From assembly GCA_945861665.1 (NCBI GenBank), contig CAMAVS010000002.1, positions 79,527 through 143,526 of the forward strand: 64,000 bases of DNA, written 5' to 3'. The notes beneath the pieces were generated by a model, which searched no databases, was not told the origin of the DNA, and saw nothing but the letters and a program-made list of their open reading frames with translations. Positions within the stretch are counted from its first letter, which is position 1, and each line of letters begins with the position of its first letter. Source of the DNA: Chitinophaga pinensis. GTDB taxonomy: Bacteria; Bacteroidota; Bacteroidia; UBA4408. A program made the position numbers and the translations under genes. Positions 63,316 to 64,000 of this stretch are shown here, one piece after another.

Positions 63316-64000
63316 ATGGATTATAAAAAATTAAATTTAATTTTATTAATTTGTGTTGCATTAATAATAAAAGAAGGATTTACCCAAGAGGTAAATTCAA
63401 ATGGATTTAATACATTTTATTATATAAACGGAAAAGTTTCCAGCGCAGGAATAATGCTTAATGGAAAACCTAATGGATATTGGAAAACTTATTATGAAAA
63501 TGGAAATATAAAATCAGAGGGAAACAGAAAAAATTTATTACTTGATAGTATATGGAAGTTTTACAACGAAAAAGGTGTTTTAAGTCAAGAATATAATTAT
63601 AAAACAGGAAAAAAGAACGGTTTAAAAAAAACCTTTGATACCGAAACAAATAAAATATTATTCGAAGAAAACTATGCCTTAGATTTAAAACAAGGAAATG
63701 TAAATTATTATAAAAACAATATTAAAACAAAATACATACCTTTTATAAATGGGAAAGAAGAGGGGGTGGGAAAAGAATATGGAAAGGATGGGGAAATTAT
63801 AACAATAACAAAATATAAAAATGGATATATAGTAACAGAAGAAAAAATTAATAGAGTAGATAAGTTTGGCAAAAAACAAGGTTTTTGGAGGATATTTTAT
63901 GACAATGGAAATGTAAAAAGAGAAGAAAAATACAAAGACGATAAATTAGATGGATATGTAAAGGATTTTACCTATGATGGCAATTTAATAAAGGTAGAAA
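63316..64000 (+). CDS. Secreted YwqK/MORN-repeat protein, cut by the window end
   Basis: Open from the ATG at 63316 to the last base without a stop, at least 228 codons. A signal peptide (NLILLICVALIIKEGFTQ) is followed by repeats such as NGKPNGYWKTYYENGNIKSEG, KKNGLKKTFD and KKQGFWRIFYDNGNVKREE, matching the YwqK/MORN family found at 22137 and 59511. Base composition is poorer in G+C than most of the window, and C is rare. The real length and function are unknown. Confidence 0.85.
   Translation, partial: MDYKKLNLILLICVALIIKEGFTQEVNSNGFNTFYYINGKVSSAGIMLNGKPNGYWKTYYENGNIKSEGNRKNLLLDSIWKFYNEKGVLSQEYNYKTGKKNGLKKTFDTETNKILFEENYALDLKQGNVNYYKNNIKTKYIPFINGKEEGVGKEYGKDGEIITITKYKNGYIVTEEKINRVDKFGKKQGFWRIFYDNGNVKREEKYKDDKLDGYVKDFTYDGNLIKVE

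Overview
The window looks like a chromosomal segment of a free-living, AT-rich member of the Bacteroidota. The evidence is: gliding and type IX secretion genes (gldE-gldD); secreted proteins with type A and type B type IX C-terminal domains; TAnnTTTG -7 promoter boxes; a Bacteroidota-style ileS - TraR/DksA-like - lspA cluster; and ssb next to gldE. I cannot place it below phylum or class. Coding density is high and there is no rRNA, prophage, CRISPR array or insertion sequence that I can see.

Layout. 0-5.4 kb: RidA-family deaminase, a broken membrane protein, ileS and a lysine-tailed DksA-like protein. 5.4-12.3 kb: lspA, two decayed lipoprotein genes, radA, yraN, an RluB-type pseudouridine synthase with a long low-complexity tail, and a muconic-semialdehyde-type aldehyde dehydrogenase. 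12.5-15.3 kb: ybeY, a single continuous gldE-gldD reading frame, and ssb. 15.4-21.1 kb: an accessory region with two secreted TM2-type proteins, a scrambled yidD/TPR operon whose first TPR gene is split onto opposite strands, type IX CTD copies, and a GIY-YIG mini-element behind tRNA-Asn. 21.2-31.8 kb: PfkB kinase, a type B secreted protein with lipoproteins, a LuxE-like protein, pdxA, pepA and mqnC. 31.9-40.7 kb: PKD-repeat protein, UbiA-family prenyltransferase (probable MqnP), decayed dipeptide epimerase, M23 and M28 peptidases, TauE/SafE exporter and acyl-CoA carboxylase beta subunit. 40.9-47.9 kb: a surface cluster (CocE/NonD hydrolase, phospholipase D lipoprotein, ten-repeat SprB-like adhesin). 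48.0-52.8 kb: slyD, RND exporter, rmlA and methyltransferase, with two parS-like palindromes. 52.9-58.9 kb: aminotransferase and a three-gene 2-oxoacid:ferredoxin oxidoreductase operon. 59-64 kb: small secreted proteins, tRNA-Cys, folB, a cold-shock gene, rpiB-lutB, a very AT-rich spacer, and a YwqK-like gene cut by the window end.

How the parts fit. MqnC and the UbiA-type enzyme point to menaquinone made by the futalosine route. The ferredoxin-linked 2-oxoacid oxidoreductase would feed reductant at low potential. GldE/GldD belong to the gliding/type IX machinery whose substrates are five intact secreted proteins here. The RidA protein and the aldehyde dehydrogenase resemble the last steps of 2-aminomuconate (kynurenine) breakdown. 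At least six loci are broken by stops, frameshifts or rearrangement. The two parS-like sites suggest the replication origin may not be far away. The most unusual items are the parS pair, the gldE-gldD fusion, the tRNA-linked GIY-YIG repeat unit and the inverted yidD/TPR segment.
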